Made by a program: the position numbers and the translations under genes. The notes under the pieces are model-generated. The model was not told the origin of the DNA. It saw only the letters and a program-made list of their open reading frames with translations, and searched no databases. DNA of 64,000 nt from Bacteroidaceae bacterium (lineage in GTDB: Bacteria; Bacteroidota; Bacteroidia; Bacteroidales; Bacteroidaceae). The first letter of the stretch is position 1. Every line of letters begins with the position of its first letter. Positions 16,669 to 26,686 of the stretch are shown one piece after another. The stretch is taken from contig JAEEZS010000081.1 in assembly GCA_016291905.1 (NCBI GenBank), forward strand, positions 124,001-188,000, read 5' to 3'.

Positions 16669-18870
16669 TCACCAGTCGGCATTCTCGGCGATGTAGTCGC
16701 GCACGATAGCCAGGATTTCCTCGCCATAGCGGGCCACCTTCGCAGCGCCCATCCCCTTCGCCCGTTTCAGCGCGGCAGCGTTCGTGGGCAAGGCATTGGT
16801 GATGGCTATCAGCGCTGCATTGGAGAGAATCATATAGGCACTCTTCCGCTCGCGGAAAGCCACTTCCCCGCGCCAGCGGCGCAACGTCTCAAAAAGTTCA
16901 GGATAAGCGACATCCGATTCCGATTCAACGTTCACCACCCCCTCACGAAGCGCGTTTCTCACGCGCTTCTTTTGCATGGTAGCGGTCTCTTTCGGCTCTT
17001 TCTTCCTGCCCTTCGGCGATTTCTCCTTCACGCCCATCTCCCCGTCAAGGGTGAAGCGGGCTTCCTGCTTCAGGTACGACGAAACGGTGAACCCGTTCTG
17101 CGCCACGTAGCGCAGCAGGCTCACCTTCAAGCCATACGTCTGACGCAGGTTGTCCAGCGTCTCTGTCAGCTGCTCGGCCACCTTCTTGTTGTCGCTCTCC
17201 AACGTCTTTGCCTCAGCCAGCAGCGTACCCAGCAGGCTGGCCATCTTCCCTTCGAAATAGACGCACGCCTTGTGCAGACGTTCGCGCAGCAGGGTGTCGT
17301 TCTCATAGTCACCGCTGGCCGAGACGATTGCGGCGCACTGCTGGCAGAAGCGCGGAGCCACGTTGAACACCTCCTCGTCCAGCTTCGGCGCCGCCTCCTT
17401 GTAGCGGGCAAGCAGACGGGGATAGTTGCGGTAGAGGTGCTCGTCCACCAGCCGCAGCAGCTTCTGCCACGCCCAGCGCACAGGTTGGAAGTCGAAAAGC
17501 TCACACACGAGGAACAGATAGTACTCCCTTTTCAGGTCGCCCAGCCGTCCCTCCACCGTCCGCGCCTCGCTCAGTTCCACGTCCATGTAGCGTCCTACGG
17601 CACTGTCGGTGATGACACAATCGGGGCGCAGCGGCTCCGTCAGCGTCAACCCCTCCAGCGTGCGGCAGCGGCTCAGTGCCACATACACCTGCCCCGCAGC
17701 AAACGCAGCATTCACGTCCACCACGGCGCGGTCGAACGTCAGCCCCTGGCTCTTGTGGATGGTGATGGCCCATGCCAGCCGCAGCGGCAACTGACGGAAG
17801 ATGCCATCCACCTCCTCGCGTATCTCGCGCGTCTCCTTGTCGATGACGTAGCGTGCGTTTGTCCACTCCATCGCCGCCACCTTGATGCTCTGCCCGTCGT
17901 CAAGCCCAACGACGGTCACCTCCTCGTCCGTCAATCCCGTCACCCGCGCCAGCTTGCCGTTGAAGAAGCGGTGCTCCAGCGACGTGTCGTTCTTCAGGAA
18001 CATCACCTGGCAGCCCACCTTCAGTGTCAGCGTCTCGTCGGCAGGATAGGACGTCTCGGGGAACACCCCATCGATGCTGGCACGATAGTGGTGCGGCGCC
18101 CCCGGCAGGGCTTGCAGGCGACGCTCGTTGTAGCTGTCGGCCACGCGGTTGTGCGTCGTCAGACGGATGACACCTTCCTCCGGCTCGCCCGTCCGCGCCA
18201 CACGCGCATTCAGGCGCCCAATGTCCGCAGGCGTCAGGCTCCCCGCCCGCACCTTGTTCAGCAGCTCCACAAACGACTGGTCAGTTTGCCTGTAGACGTG
18301 CTGCAGCTCTATGGTCACGTGGCGCGTCTGCTGCAGGGCCCGGCTGCCGAAGAAGAACGGCGTGTCGTAGTACTCGCGCAGCATCGCCCACTCGTCCTCC
18401 TTCACCACCGGCGCCAGCTGTTGCAGGTCGCCGATCATCAGCAGTTGCACGCCCCCGAACGGACGGCTGCTGTCGCGGTAGCGGCGCAGCACGTCGTCCA
18501 CGGCGTCCAGCAGGTCGGCACGCACCATCGAGATCTCGTCAATCACCAGCAGGTCCAGTGTGCGGATGATGTTCTTCTTCTGTTTCGAGAACTGGTACTT
18601 CCGCTCCCCCGCGCTCCTCACCGTCCCTCCCGGCACAAAGGGCGACAGCGGCAGCTGGAAGAACGAGTGTATGGTCACGCCCTCGGCATTGATGGCAGCC
18701 ACACCCGTCGGTGCCACCACCACCATACGCTTCGGCAGGCGCGCCTTCAGCCGCCTGAGGAACGTCGTCTTGCCCGTCCCCGCCCGGCCGGTCAGGAACA
18801 CGTTGATGCCCGTCCCCTCCACCAGCTGCCACGCCAGCTCCAGCTCTGCGTTCGATACCACTTTCTCCAT
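16669..18870 (-). CDS. PIF1/RecD-like ATP-dependent DNA helicase with HRDC domain
   Basis: 733 residues. SF1 helicase core with Walker A LTGRAGTGKTTFLRRL (about 26-40), motif Ia VVVAPTGVAAINAEGVTIHSFF, Walker B LLVIDEISMV, GDLQQLAPV (motif III) and the C-terminal AITIHKSQGLTFDRAVVDV plus VYVALSRCRTLEGL, all features of the Pif1 family common in Bacteroidetes. A helical middle segment follows and the last about 80 residues (PELFETLRRWR...LKRAKGMGAAKVARYGEEILAIV) are an HRDC nucleic-acid-binding domain. Probably 5'-3' unwinding in replication or repair. Its GC content is clearly higher than that of the later island. It ends tail-to-tail with the GH20 gene. Confidence 0.93.
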   Translation of the reverse strand: MEKVVSNAELELAWQLVEGTGINVFLTGRAGTGKTTFLRRLKARLPKRMVVVAPTGVAAINAEGVTIHSFFQLPLSPFVPGGTVRSAGERKYQFSKQKKNIIRTLDLLVIDEISMVRADLLDAVDDVLRRYRDSSRPFGGVQLLMIGDLQQLAPVVKEDEWAMLREYYDTPFFFGSRALQQTRHVTIELQHVYRQTDQSFVELLNKVRAGSLTPADIGRLNARVARTGEPEEGVIRLTTHNRVADSYNERRLQALPGAPHHYRASIDGVFPETSYPADETLTLKVGCQVMFLKNDTSLEHRFFNGKLARVTGLTDEEVTVVGLDDGQSIKVAAMEWTNARYVIDKETREIREEVDGIFRQLPLRLAWAITIHKSQGLTFDRAVVDVNAAFAAGQVYVALSRCRTLEGLTLTEPLRPDCVITDSAVGRYMDVELSEARTVEGRLGDLKREYYLFLVCELFDFQPVRWAWQKLLRLVDEHLYRNYPRLLARYKEAAPKLDEEVFNVAPRFCQQCAAIVSASGDYENDTLLRERLHKACVYFEGKMASLLGTLLAEAKTLESDNKKVAEQLTETLDNLRQTYGLKVSLLRYVAQNGFTVSSYLKQEARFTLDGEMGVKEKSPKGRKKEPKETATMQKKRVRNALREGVVNVESESDVAYPELFETLRRWRGEVAFRERKSAYMILSNAALIAITNALPTNAAALKRAKGMGAAKVARYGEEILAIVRDYIAENADW

Positions 18871-19296
18871 ATTGCGTTACAAAGATAGGGTGAGCCGAGA
18901 GAAAAACCAAAATATATTCGGGAAAAAAGTAAACTTTGTTAAAACGAGTCTCCGGAGCGCCGCACCGCCCCCCACAACTATCTCCTGCACCGCCCCTGTT
19001 ATTATGTACGTCCCCCCTTCTAATTTGTACGCCCCCCCGAATGGCGAATTTGCAGGCTTAGCTAAAGAAAAAAATAGGCCGTTTTCAAAAAAAAGATCGT
19101 TTACATAGCTGTGATGAAATCCACCGCGGACAAGAAATGGTACACTGGAACGACCACTTTCCCCCCCCTCGTTGGGTTTGTTTACAGGAGGCAAAGGAAT
19201 CACTTTTTTCGTTAAGGAATCGGAAAAAACGGAAAAAGCTTGCTTTTTCGCTTATGACGTTGTATTTTTGCAATTCAAAACCTAAAAGAGAACTGT
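18871..19296. other. Intergenic stretch with poly-C tracts and a -7 box
   Basis: 426 bp without a credible gene. It holds C-runs of 6 to 8 (near 18966, 19012, 19033 and 19158); two of them sit in near-identical TGTACGyCCCCCC contexts about 20 nt apart. A TATTTTTG -7 box at 19263-19270 precedes the DUF4468 gene by 26 nt. Confidence 0.6.
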
Positions 19297-19869
19297 ATGA
19301 AGAAAAGATTCCAACTGATTGTGCTGGCACTCGTCGCTTCGGTGGCGGGGTTTGCCCAGATAGATGCCCACTACGGCGTGGGCGCCGTGCCTGTCATCAA
19401 CAACCACGTGACGTTTGAGAAGACACTGCCCATCCCCGAGGGCCTGAATGCCAAATGGGCTTATGCGAAGGTGGTCAAATGGGCGGAGGAACGGTTTGTG
19501 GTGCCCACCGTCATCAGCAGCAGGGTCGTCGAGCAGAACGAGACGAACTACCACCTGGTCCTCCTGGCCGAGGAGTACCTGACGTTCAAGAAGAACTGGA
19601 TTGTGCTGGACAGGACGCGCATCAACTACTTGCTGGAAATCACGCCATCGGACGAGGGCATGAAGGTGAGGATGACGCGCATCAAGTACTGGTATGAGGA
19701 GGAGCGCGCCGGCGGACAGCGTTTCACGGCCGAGCAATGGATCACGGACGAGCAGTGCTTCAACGAGAAGAAGACGCGGTTCCTGCGTGCCTCAGGTAAG
19801 TTCCGCATCAAGACCATCGACCTCTTCGACCAGCTCACGAAGGAGATTGAGAAGGTGATGAAGGGGTAG
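19297..19869 (+). CDS. DUF4468 domain-containing exported protein
   Basis: 190 residues with a signal peptide (about 1-20, MKKRFQL...VAGFAQ). The body matches the DUF4468 pattern: FEKTLPIPEGLNAKWAYAKVVKWAEERF, a beta-rich middle (YHLVLLAEEYLTFKKNWIVLDRTRINYLLEIT) and AEQWITDEQCFNEKKTRFLRASGKFRIKTIDLFDQLTKEI near the end. The fold is thought to be TATA-box-like or lipocalin-like beta structure, but its function is unknown. It is typical of Prevotella and Bacteroides. The gene is followed by seven heptanucleotide repeats and then by a small membrane-protein gene. Confidence 0.85.
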   Translation: MKKRFQLIVLALVASVAGFAQIDAHYGVGAVPVINNHVTFEKTLPIPEGLNAKWAYAKVVKWAEERFVVPTVISSRVVEQNETNYHLVLLAEEYLTFKKNWIVLDRTRINYLLEITPSDEGMKVRMTRIKYWYEEERAGGQRFTAEQWITDEQCFNEKKTRFLRASGKFRIKTIDLFDQLTKEIEKVMKG

Positions 19870-19870
19870 C

Positions 19871-19919
19871 GGTTAGCGGTTAACGGTTAAGGGTTAGCGG
19901 TTAACGGTTAACGGTTAGG
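19871..19919. repeat. Seven tandem GGTTARS heptamers
   Basis: Seven exact 7-bp units (GGTTAGC, GGTTAAC, GGTTAAG, GGTTAGC, GGTTAAC, GGTTAAC, GGTTAGG) directly after the DUF4468 stop codon, with a partial copy (CGGTTAG) near 19935. Only the last two bases vary. This telomere-like tract lies between two co-directional genes. Confidence 0.95.
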
Positions 19920-19953
19920 GAGATTAATGATTATCGGTTAGAGAATAGTGATT

Positions 19954-20136
19954 ATGAAGAATAAGCAAGAAGTTCGCTCGCTGCTGAATGCGCTGTTTTT
20001 GCTGGGGTTTATCGCGGCATTCATCGTTTACTTTGCCCTGCCCCACAACCGCACGCCGTTCCTCATCATCGCAGCCGTCGCCATCGTCATCAAGACGGCT
20101 GACTACATCATCCGCTTCTTCGTGAAAGAGAAATGA
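19954..20136 (+). CDS. Small two-helix membrane protein
   Basis: 60 residues from ATG 19954 (a GTG two codons earlier is possible). Two hydrophobic helices, about 11-31 (LLNALFLLGFIAAFIVYFAL) and 36-52 (FLIIAAVAIVIKTADYII), with basic ends, so an inner-membrane hairpin with both termini inside is likely. Its stop overlaps the putative porin start by 4 nt (ATGA), indicating translational coupling. I do not recognise a named family; small proteins of this kind are common before Bacteroidetes porin genes. Confidence 0.75.
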   Translation: MKNKQEVRSLLNALFLLGFIAAFIVYFALPHNRTPFLIIAAVAIVIKTADYIIRFFVKEK

Positions 20137-22229
20137 GCAGCAAGAGGCTCCTGTTGATGTTCGTCGCCGTGCTGTGTTCGTCATTCGTGCTAACGCAGGC
20201 GCAGGACAACCGACGGCTGACCGACACGGGCAACGGGCTTGACCCGACAGGCCTTGGTGCCGGCAGCAGCGAAAGCCGACGCGACAGCACAGTGGAGGAC
20301 CGAAAGACGCCAAAGGAGGTGCTTGCGTGGAGGGTATCACGCACGCTGGGCGAGGTCGTCCCCACGGAGCCGGACACGGTTATCCACCTCTTCCAGAACG
20401 TTCATTTCACCGACGGGTTGAACGGCGAGTATAACTACCTGGGCAACATGGGCTCGCCCCGTCAGTCGCGCATCTTCTTCCACCGGCCCTTCGGCGACGA
20501 CTACCTCTTCACGGAGCCGATGGATTACTTCGTGACACAGCCGGACATGTTCCGCTTCATGGACACGAAGTCGCCCTACACGAATGTCAGCTACTACCGT
20601 GCGGGCAACAAAATCAACGGCGAGGAACGCATCAAAGGGACGTTTGCTGTGAATGCGGGAAGACGCGTGGGCGCGGGCTTCAACCTTGATTATGTGTATG
20701 GGCGCGGGCTCTACAGCAGCCAGTCGACCTCGCTCTTCGACGCGGCCCTCTATGGCTACTACCGCGGCGACCGCTACAGCATGCACCTGCTGCTGAACTA
20801 CGACAAGCTGAAATGGGCGGAGAACGGGGGTTTGACCGACGACCGCTATGTGACCCGCCCCGAGGATATGTCATCGGGCAAGCAGACCTACCGTCCGGCG
20901 GACATGCCCGTGAACCTGGAGCGCAGCTGGAACGAGAACCGGCTACGCACCATCTTCTTCGAAGAACACTTCGACATGGGCTACTACAAGTCCGTCACCG
21001 ACAGCCTGCCCGACACCGTCATCGTCAGACAGGAGTTTGTACCTGTGACGAAGGCCTTCCACACGGCTAACGTAAAGTGGCACGGGCGACGCTTCATCGA
21101 CTACCGGAACCCCACGGGCTACTATGCCAACAACTACCTGCCCTACGACTCCATCGATGCCACAAGCTACCTTTCCGTCAAGAATGCCGCAGGCCTCACG
21201 CTGATTGAGGGCATCAACAAATGGATTCCCTTCGGCGCCTCGGCGTATGCGACGCACGAGTTCCGCTCGTTCACCCTGCCCGACTCGCTGGGCGACGGCA
21301 GCGGTAAGGAGACCGTCCGACGCTGGAACGAGCAGACGCTCACCCTCGGGGGTAACCTGCGGCGCACGCTGGGCGACGTGCTCCACTTCGACGTCACCGG
21401 CGAGGTGGCCGTGCTGGGCGACGACATCGGGGACTTCACCCTCGAAGGGAACGGCGACCTGAACTTCCGTCTGCTGGGCGACACAGTGCACCTGGCCTTC
21501 GAAGGCTCTATGAAGAACCTCGCCCCGTCGTTCTACTACGAGCACTACCACTCGCAGCACTTCTGGTGGGACAACGACTTCAACAAGGAGTTCCGCACCC
21601 ACATTGGGGGGAGCCTTTCCTTCGACCGTCTGCACACCCGTCTGAGCGTAGGCGTGGAGAACATCAAGAACTACACCTACCTTGCCTTCAGCGGCTATGG
21701 CGAGCAGAGCGGTTCGGGAAGCACCAAGTTCTACAACGACATTGCCGCCCGTCAGTACAGCGGCAACATCCAGGTGCTGAGCGCCACACTGAATCAGGAC
21801 TTTGCCCTGGGCATTCTGCACTGGGACAACGAGGTGACAGCGCAGTACAGCAGCCGCGACGACATCCTCCCCCTCCCGCTCGTCAATGTCTATAGCAACC
21901 TGTACCTGAAGTTCACCTATGCCAAGGTGCTGCGCATCCAGCTGGGAGGCGACGTGCGCTACTTCACGGCCTACTATGCCCCCACCTATTGCCCAGGCTT
22001 CGGCATGTATCACCTCCAGAACACCGACCCGGAGGCTCGTGTCGCCATCGGCAACTACCCCATCGTTAACGTCTATGCCAACTTCCACTTGAAGCAGTGC
22101 CGCTTCTACGTAATGTACAGTCACGTCAACGACGGGTTGTTCGGCATGACGAACTCCTTCCTTGTTCCACACTATCCCATCAATCCACGCTGGTTCAAGC
22201 TCGGGCTGTCGTGGAACTTCTGGGATTAA
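20133..22229 (+). CDS. Putative porin, outer-membrane beta-barrel
   Basis: 698 residues with a signal peptide (about 1-23, ending TQAQ). The remainder is a long series of amphipathic strands rich in Tyr, Trp, Phe and Asp/Gly turns (SYYRAGNKINGEERIKGTFAVNAGRRVGAGFNLDY, WFKLGLSWNFWD at the C-terminus), ending in an aromatic-rich strand typical of a BAM substrate. It resembles the Bacteroidetes putative porin family (Porin_10), predicted to form a large general or nutrient pore. Conserved PYTNVSYYRAG-type motif at about 148-158 supports this. It is translationally coupled to the small membrane protein upstream. The substrate is unknown. Confidence 0.85.
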   Translation: MSSKRLLLMFVAVLCSSFVLTQAQDNRRLTDTGNGLDPTGLGAGSSESRRDSTVEDRKTPKEVLAWRVSRTLGEVVPTEPDTVIHLFQNVHFTDGLNGEYNYLGNMGSPRQSRIFFHRPFGDDYLFTEPMDYFVTQPDMFRFMDTKSPYTNVSYYRAGNKINGEERIKGTFAVNAGRRVGAGFNLDYVYGRGLYSSQSTSLFDAALYGYYRGDRYSMHLLLNYDKLKWAENGGLTDDRYVTRPEDMSSGKQTYRPADMPVNLERSWNENRLRTIFFEEHFDMGYYKSVTDSLPDTVIVRQEFVPVTKAFHTANVKWHGRRFIDYRNPTGYYANNYLPYDSIDATSYLSVKNAAGLTLIEGINKWIPFGASAYATHEFRSFTLPDSLGDGSGKETVRRWNEQTLTLGGNLRRTLGDVLHFDVTGEVAVLGDDIGDFTLEGNGDLNFRLLGDTVHLAFEGSMKNLAPSFYYEHYHSQHFWWDNDFNKEFRTHIGGSLSFDRLHTRLSVGVENIKNYTYLAFSGYGEQSGSGSTKFYNDIAARQYSGNIQVLSATLNQDFALGILHWDNEVTAQYSSRDDILPLPLVNVYSNLYLKFTYAKVLRIQLGGDVRYFTAYYAPTYCPGFGMYHLQNTDPEARVAIGNYPIVNVYANFHLKQCRFYVMYSHVNDGLFGMTNSFLVPHYPINPRWFKLGLSWNFWD

Positions 22230-22249
22230 TCGTAAAATAGTAAATCAAA

Positions 22250-23221
22250 ATGATTCACTGGGGATTTATCGGATGCGGTGAAGTCACCGAGAAGAAGAGC
22301 GGCCCGGCTTTTGCTAAGGTCGAAGGTTCGTGCATCGAAGCTGTCATGAGTCGCAATGCCGAGAAAGCCCGTTCGTATGCCGAGCGGAACGAAGTGAAGA
22401 AGTGGTACACCGACCCGACGCACATCATCGACGACCCGAACGTCAACGCCATCTATATCGCTACCCCACCCTCGAGCCACGCCACCTATGCTATCATGGC
22501 TATGAAAGCGGGCAAACCTGTGTATATTGAGAAGCCTATGGCCGTGAGCTACGAGGATTGCCTGCGTATCAATCGCACCAGCGAGGAGATGGGCGTGCCC
22601 TGTTTCGTGGCTTACTACCGGCGCTATCTCCCCTACTTCCTGAAGGTGAAGGAACTGATTCCGCAAATCGGGAATATCATCAACCTGCAGGTGCGCTTTG
22701 CCCGGCAGCCACGGGAGATGGATTGGCACAGCAAGAAGGAACTCCCCTGGCGCCTCCAACCCCCCATCTCCGGCGGAGGTTATTTCTACGACCTTGCCCC
22801 TCACCAGATTGACATCATTCAGGAGTATTTCGGCATCATCACCGAAGCCGAAGGGTTCTGCAGCAACCGTGGGGGGCTCTACGATGCCGAGGACTCCATC
22901 AGCGCCTGCTTCCGTTTTGAGAGCGGGCTGGTAGGCTCTGGCTCCTGGTGCTTCGTAGCCGACGAGTCAGCCACCGAGGACCGCATTGAAATCATTGGCG
23001 ACAAAGGGATGATATGCTTCTCCGTCTTCACCTTCGAGCCGCTTGCCCTGCACAGCGAACGCGGACGGGAGGTGTTCGACATCCCCAATCCTCCACACGT
23101 ACAGCTGCCGCTCATTGAGAGCGTCATACGCCACCTGCAAGGCAAGGACATCTGCACTTGCACGGGCATCAGTGCCACCCCCACAAACTGGGTGATGGAC
23201 AGGATTCTCGGTAAAATCTGA
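22250..23221 (+). CDS. Gfo/Idh/MocA family oxidoreductase, cytoplasmic
   Basis: 323 residues without a signal peptide. Rossmann motif GFIGCGEVTEKKSGPAF at the N-terminus, then AIYIATPPSSHATYAIMAMKAGKPVYIEKPMA with the EKP Lys of the family, and a C-terminal alpha/beta substrate domain (GGGYFYDLAPHQIDIIQEYFG holds the conserved His). The presence of VTEKKSGPAFAKVEGS is typical of a branch annotated as dehydrogenases of sugars or inositols. The gene follows the porin after only 20 nt, so both may be one transcript. Confidence 0.9.
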   Translation: MIHWGFIGCGEVTEKKSGPAFAKVEGSCIEAVMSRNAEKARSYAERNEVKKWYTDPTHIIDDPNVNAIYIATPPSSHATYAIMAMKAGKPVYIEKPMAVSYEDCLRINRTSEEMGVPCFVAYYRRYLPYFLKVKELIPQIGNIINLQVRFARQPREMDWHSKKELPWRLQPPISGGGYFYDLAPHQIDIIQEYFGIITEAEGFCSNRGGLYDAEDSISACFRFESGLVGSGSWCFVADESATEDRIEIIGDKGMICFSVFTFEPLALHSERGREVFDIPNPPHVQLPLIESVIRHLQGKDICTCTGISATPTNWVMDRILGKI

Positions 23222-23246
23222 AAAAACGGGGTAATGAGGAAGAAGG

Positions 23247-23648
23247 TTACTTCTTGACCTTCTCCTGCAACTCTTCGACCTTATCCTGCAGCTCTTCGAC
23301 CTTATCCTTTATTTGTTTACGGGCACGGCGGGTCTTCTCCTCTGCCATCTTCTCGGCGTTCTTGGCAGCACGGGCAGCCTTACGCACGGGGCTCTTTTCC
23401 CTCAGTGCCTTCTGCACGCCCTCAACGAGGAACTGCAGCGTGTAGCCTTCGTAGGGAATTTGCGTATCGTCAGGGAATTTAATCTTGAAACGCGATTCGA
23501 TAGCGGTGACCACGTTGACGATATCCATTGAATCGGCATGGAGGTCGTTCACAAGATTATCTTCCAATCCTATTTTTTCGGGGCTCATTGTCAGTTCCTT
23601 AGCAATGAAATCCCGGATGATTTTCTCTATGGTCTTTTCGCGCATCAT
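23247..23648 (-). CDS. Acyl carrier protein with C-terminal Lys/Glu coiled-coil extension
   Basis: 133 residues. Residues 1-80 are a normal ACP: IRDFIAKELTMSPEKIGLEDNLVNDLHADSMDIVNVVTAIESRFKIKFPDD, with the phosphopantetheine serine in DSMD (about residue 40). From about 85 a Lys/Arg/Ala/Glu-rich tail follows and ends in near-identical KDKVEELQDKVEELQEKV heptads, a predicted coiled coil. This extension is not part of the usual 75-85-residue ACP. The DNA coding the last heptads is itself an approximately 21-bp tandem repeat. No fatty-acid genes are adjacent. The tail may mediate oligomerisation or membrane or partner contact; that is inference. Confidence 0.88.
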   Translation of the reverse strand: MMREKTIEKIIRDFIAKELTMSPEKIGLEDNLVNDLHADSMDIVNVVTAIESRFKIKFPDDTQIPYEGYTLQFLVEGVQKALREKSPVRKAARAAKNAEKMAEEKTRRARKQIKDKVEELQDKVEELQEKVKK

Positions 23649-23819
23649 AATTATTCAGGTTTTAAGGATGAAATTCTTTGCAAAGGTACACAATGTTTAT
23701 TCAATAACAAAGGTAAAAGTGTTTTTTTGGTAAATTTAACGAACGAAAGCTTAAACATAATAGGAAATGCTTGCACAACTGAAAAAAAATGTCGAACTTT
23801 GTGCGTTCAAATTTCACCC

Positions 23820-25007
23820 ATGGCAAAACAGATTACGAAGAAGGTCAGCCACGTCGGAAAAATCGACTGGGAATTGACGCATTTTCACGGTGACGAGCTT
23901 TCCACCTTCCGTGGCTCAAGTTATAATTCCTATCTTATACGCGACGAGAAGACGGTGCTGATTGATACCGTCTGGCAGCCCTACGACCGCGAATTTGTCA
24001 GCCGGCTGAAGCAGGAAATCGACCTGCACGAGATTGACTACATCGTTATGAACCACAACGAGGTGGACCATAGCGGTGCGCTGCCCGAGCTGATGCGTGA
24101 AATCCCCGGCACGCCCATCTACTGCACGAAGAAGGGCGAGGCCATCATCCGTGGGCACTACCACCAGGACTGGAACTTCGTCAACGTCAAGACGGGCGAC
24201 ACGCTGCCCATCGGTGCATCGACGCTCACCTTCATCGAAGCTCCCATGCTCCATTGGCCCGACACCATGTTCACCTACATGAGCGGCGAGAACATCCTCT
24301 TCTCCAACGATGGTTTCGGGCAGCACTTCGCCAGCGAATCGCTGTTCAACGATGCTGTCGATGAGGCGGCCATGCTGTATGAGGCAGAAAAATACTACGT
24401 CAACATCCTCAACCCCTACAGCACGATGGTGACGAAGAAAATCCAGCAGATTCTGGCTATGAACCTGCCGATAGATATGATTTGCCCCAGTCACGGCGTT
24501 ATCTGGAAAGTGAACCCCATGCAGATTGTGGAGAAATACCTCTTGTGGGCCGATGCCTATCAGGAGAATCAGATCACCCTCGCCTACGACACCATGTGGC
24601 AATCGACCCGCAAGATGGCTGAAGCTATTGCCGAAGGCATTCGTGAAGCCGATTCCACAATTACGGTCAAGCTGTTCAACGTGGCTCACGAGGACAAGAA
24701 CGATGTCCTCACGGAGGTGTTCCGCTCGAAAGCCGTGCTCGTTGGCTCCCCCACCATCAACTACGGCTACTCCTTCGCTATCGCCGGTTTGCTGGAGATG
24801 ATGCGCGGGCTGAAGTTCAAGAAAAAGAAGGCTGCTGCCTTTGGCTCCTACGGTTGGAGCGGCGATGCCGTTAAGCTGATGAACGAGCGGCTCACAGAGG
24901 CTGGTTTCCAGCTATTGGACGAAGGTATCACCACGCTCTGGGTTCCTGACGACGATGCGCTTGCCAACTGCAGGGCGTTCGGAAGACGTATTGTAGAAGC
25001 ATTATAG
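23820..25007 (+). CDS. fprA: Flavodiiron protein (A-type flavoprotein, O2/NO reductase)
   Basis: 395 residues from ATG 23820 (MAKQITKK); longer upstream frames lack conservation. The N-terminal beta-lactamase-like domain carries the diiron ligands HNEVDH (His79, Glu81, Asp83, with His84 nearby), further His in APMLHWPDTM and the bridging region NDGFGQHF. From about 250 a flavodoxin domain binds FMN (LAYDTMWQSTRKMAEAIAEGI; later GSPTINYGYSF and AFGSYGWSGDAVK). Family enzymes reduce O2 to water or NO to N2O with electrons from rubredoxin. A rubredoxin gene lies just after the following enolase gene, which fits this role in an anaerobe. Confidence 0.95.
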   Translation: MAKQITKKVSHVGKIDWELTHFHGDELSTFRGSSYNSYLIRDEKTVLIDTVWQPYDREFVSRLKQEIDLHEIDYIVMNHNEVDHSGALPELMREIPGTPIYCTKKGEAIIRGHYHQDWNFVNVKTGDTLPIGASTLTFIEAPMLHWPDTMFTYMSGENILFSNDGFGQHFASESLFNDAVDEAAMLYEAEKYYVNILNPYSTMVTKKIQQILAMNLPIDMICPSHGVIWKVNPMQIVEKYLLWADAYQENQITLAYDTMWQSTRKMAEAIAEGIREADSTITVKLFNVAHEDKNDVLTEVFRSKAVLVGSPTINYGYSFAIAGLLEMMRGLKFKKKKAAAFGSYGWSGDAVKLMNERLTEAGFQLLDEGITTLWVPDDDALANCRAFGRRIVEAL

Positions 25008-25027
25008 AGAAAAGATTTCAATATTAA

Positions 25028-26371
<1,344 letters not shown>

Positions 26372-26392
26372 TCACACACTAAGAAAGTCATT

Positions 26393-26554
26393 ATGAAAAA
26401 GTACGTTTGCGAAGTCTGCGGCTATGAGTACGACCCCGCAGCAGGCGACCCCGACAACGGCATCGCCCCCGGCACCGCCTTCGAAGACCTCCCCGCTGAC
26501 TGGGTTTGCCCCCTCTGCGGCGTAGGCAAAGACGAGTTCAGCCCCGCTGAGTAA
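26393..26554 (+). CDS. Rubredoxin
   Basis: 53 residues, a complete rubredoxin. It starts [11 protein letters not shown] and carries two CxxCG iron-binding loops, Cys6/Cys9 and Cys39/Cys42 (WVCPLCG), with the conserved [12 protein letters not shown] turn between them. A one-electron Fe(Cys)4 carrier in the cytoplasm; with flavodiiron FprA encoded 1.4 kb upstream it should form an NAD(P)H-to-O2/NO chain via a rubredoxin reductase not seen here. It lies 21 nt after eno and right before a strong terminator, so it is the last gene of the unit. Confidence 0.97.
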   Translation: MKKYVCEVCGYEYDPAAGDPDNGIAPGTAFEDLPADWVCPLCGVGKDEFSPAE

Positions 26555-26580
26555 CAATCGTTGACTCTCCCCTTTCACGT

Positions 26581-26621
26581 TTCAGCCTCAGGTAATCAAG
26601 CTTGAGGCTGAATCTTTTTTT
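26581..26621 (+). terminator. Rho-independent terminator after rubredoxin
   Basis: A perfect 10-bp stem TTCAGCCTCA (26581-26590) with TGAGGCTGAA (26603-26612), a 12-nt loop and a run TCTTTTTTTT. It closes the fprA-eno-rubredoxin unit. Confidence 0.95.
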
Positions 26622-26656
26622 ACCCGTGTTTTTTTCCTTATTCGGAAAAAACTTCG

Positions 26657-26664
26657 TATCTTTG
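26657..26664 (+). promoter_or_regulatory. -7 box of the ThuA-like gene
   Basis: TATCTTTG 22 nt before the ATG, with a T-run (26630-26637) at the position of the -33 box. Confidence 0.55.
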
Positions 26665-26686
26665 CATCAGATATAAAGATGATGTC

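Noticed and set aside
16972..18888. 638-codon ORF on the plus strand opposite the helicase gene
   Set aside because: It is the antisense shadow of a GC-rich gene whose minus-strand protein has all SF1 helicase motifs; the shadow is His/Arg/Gln-rich without any domain.
20943..22172. 409-codon minus-strand ORF opposite the porin
   Set aside because: Val/Glu/Gly-rich shadow of the porin gene, no signal peptide or domain.
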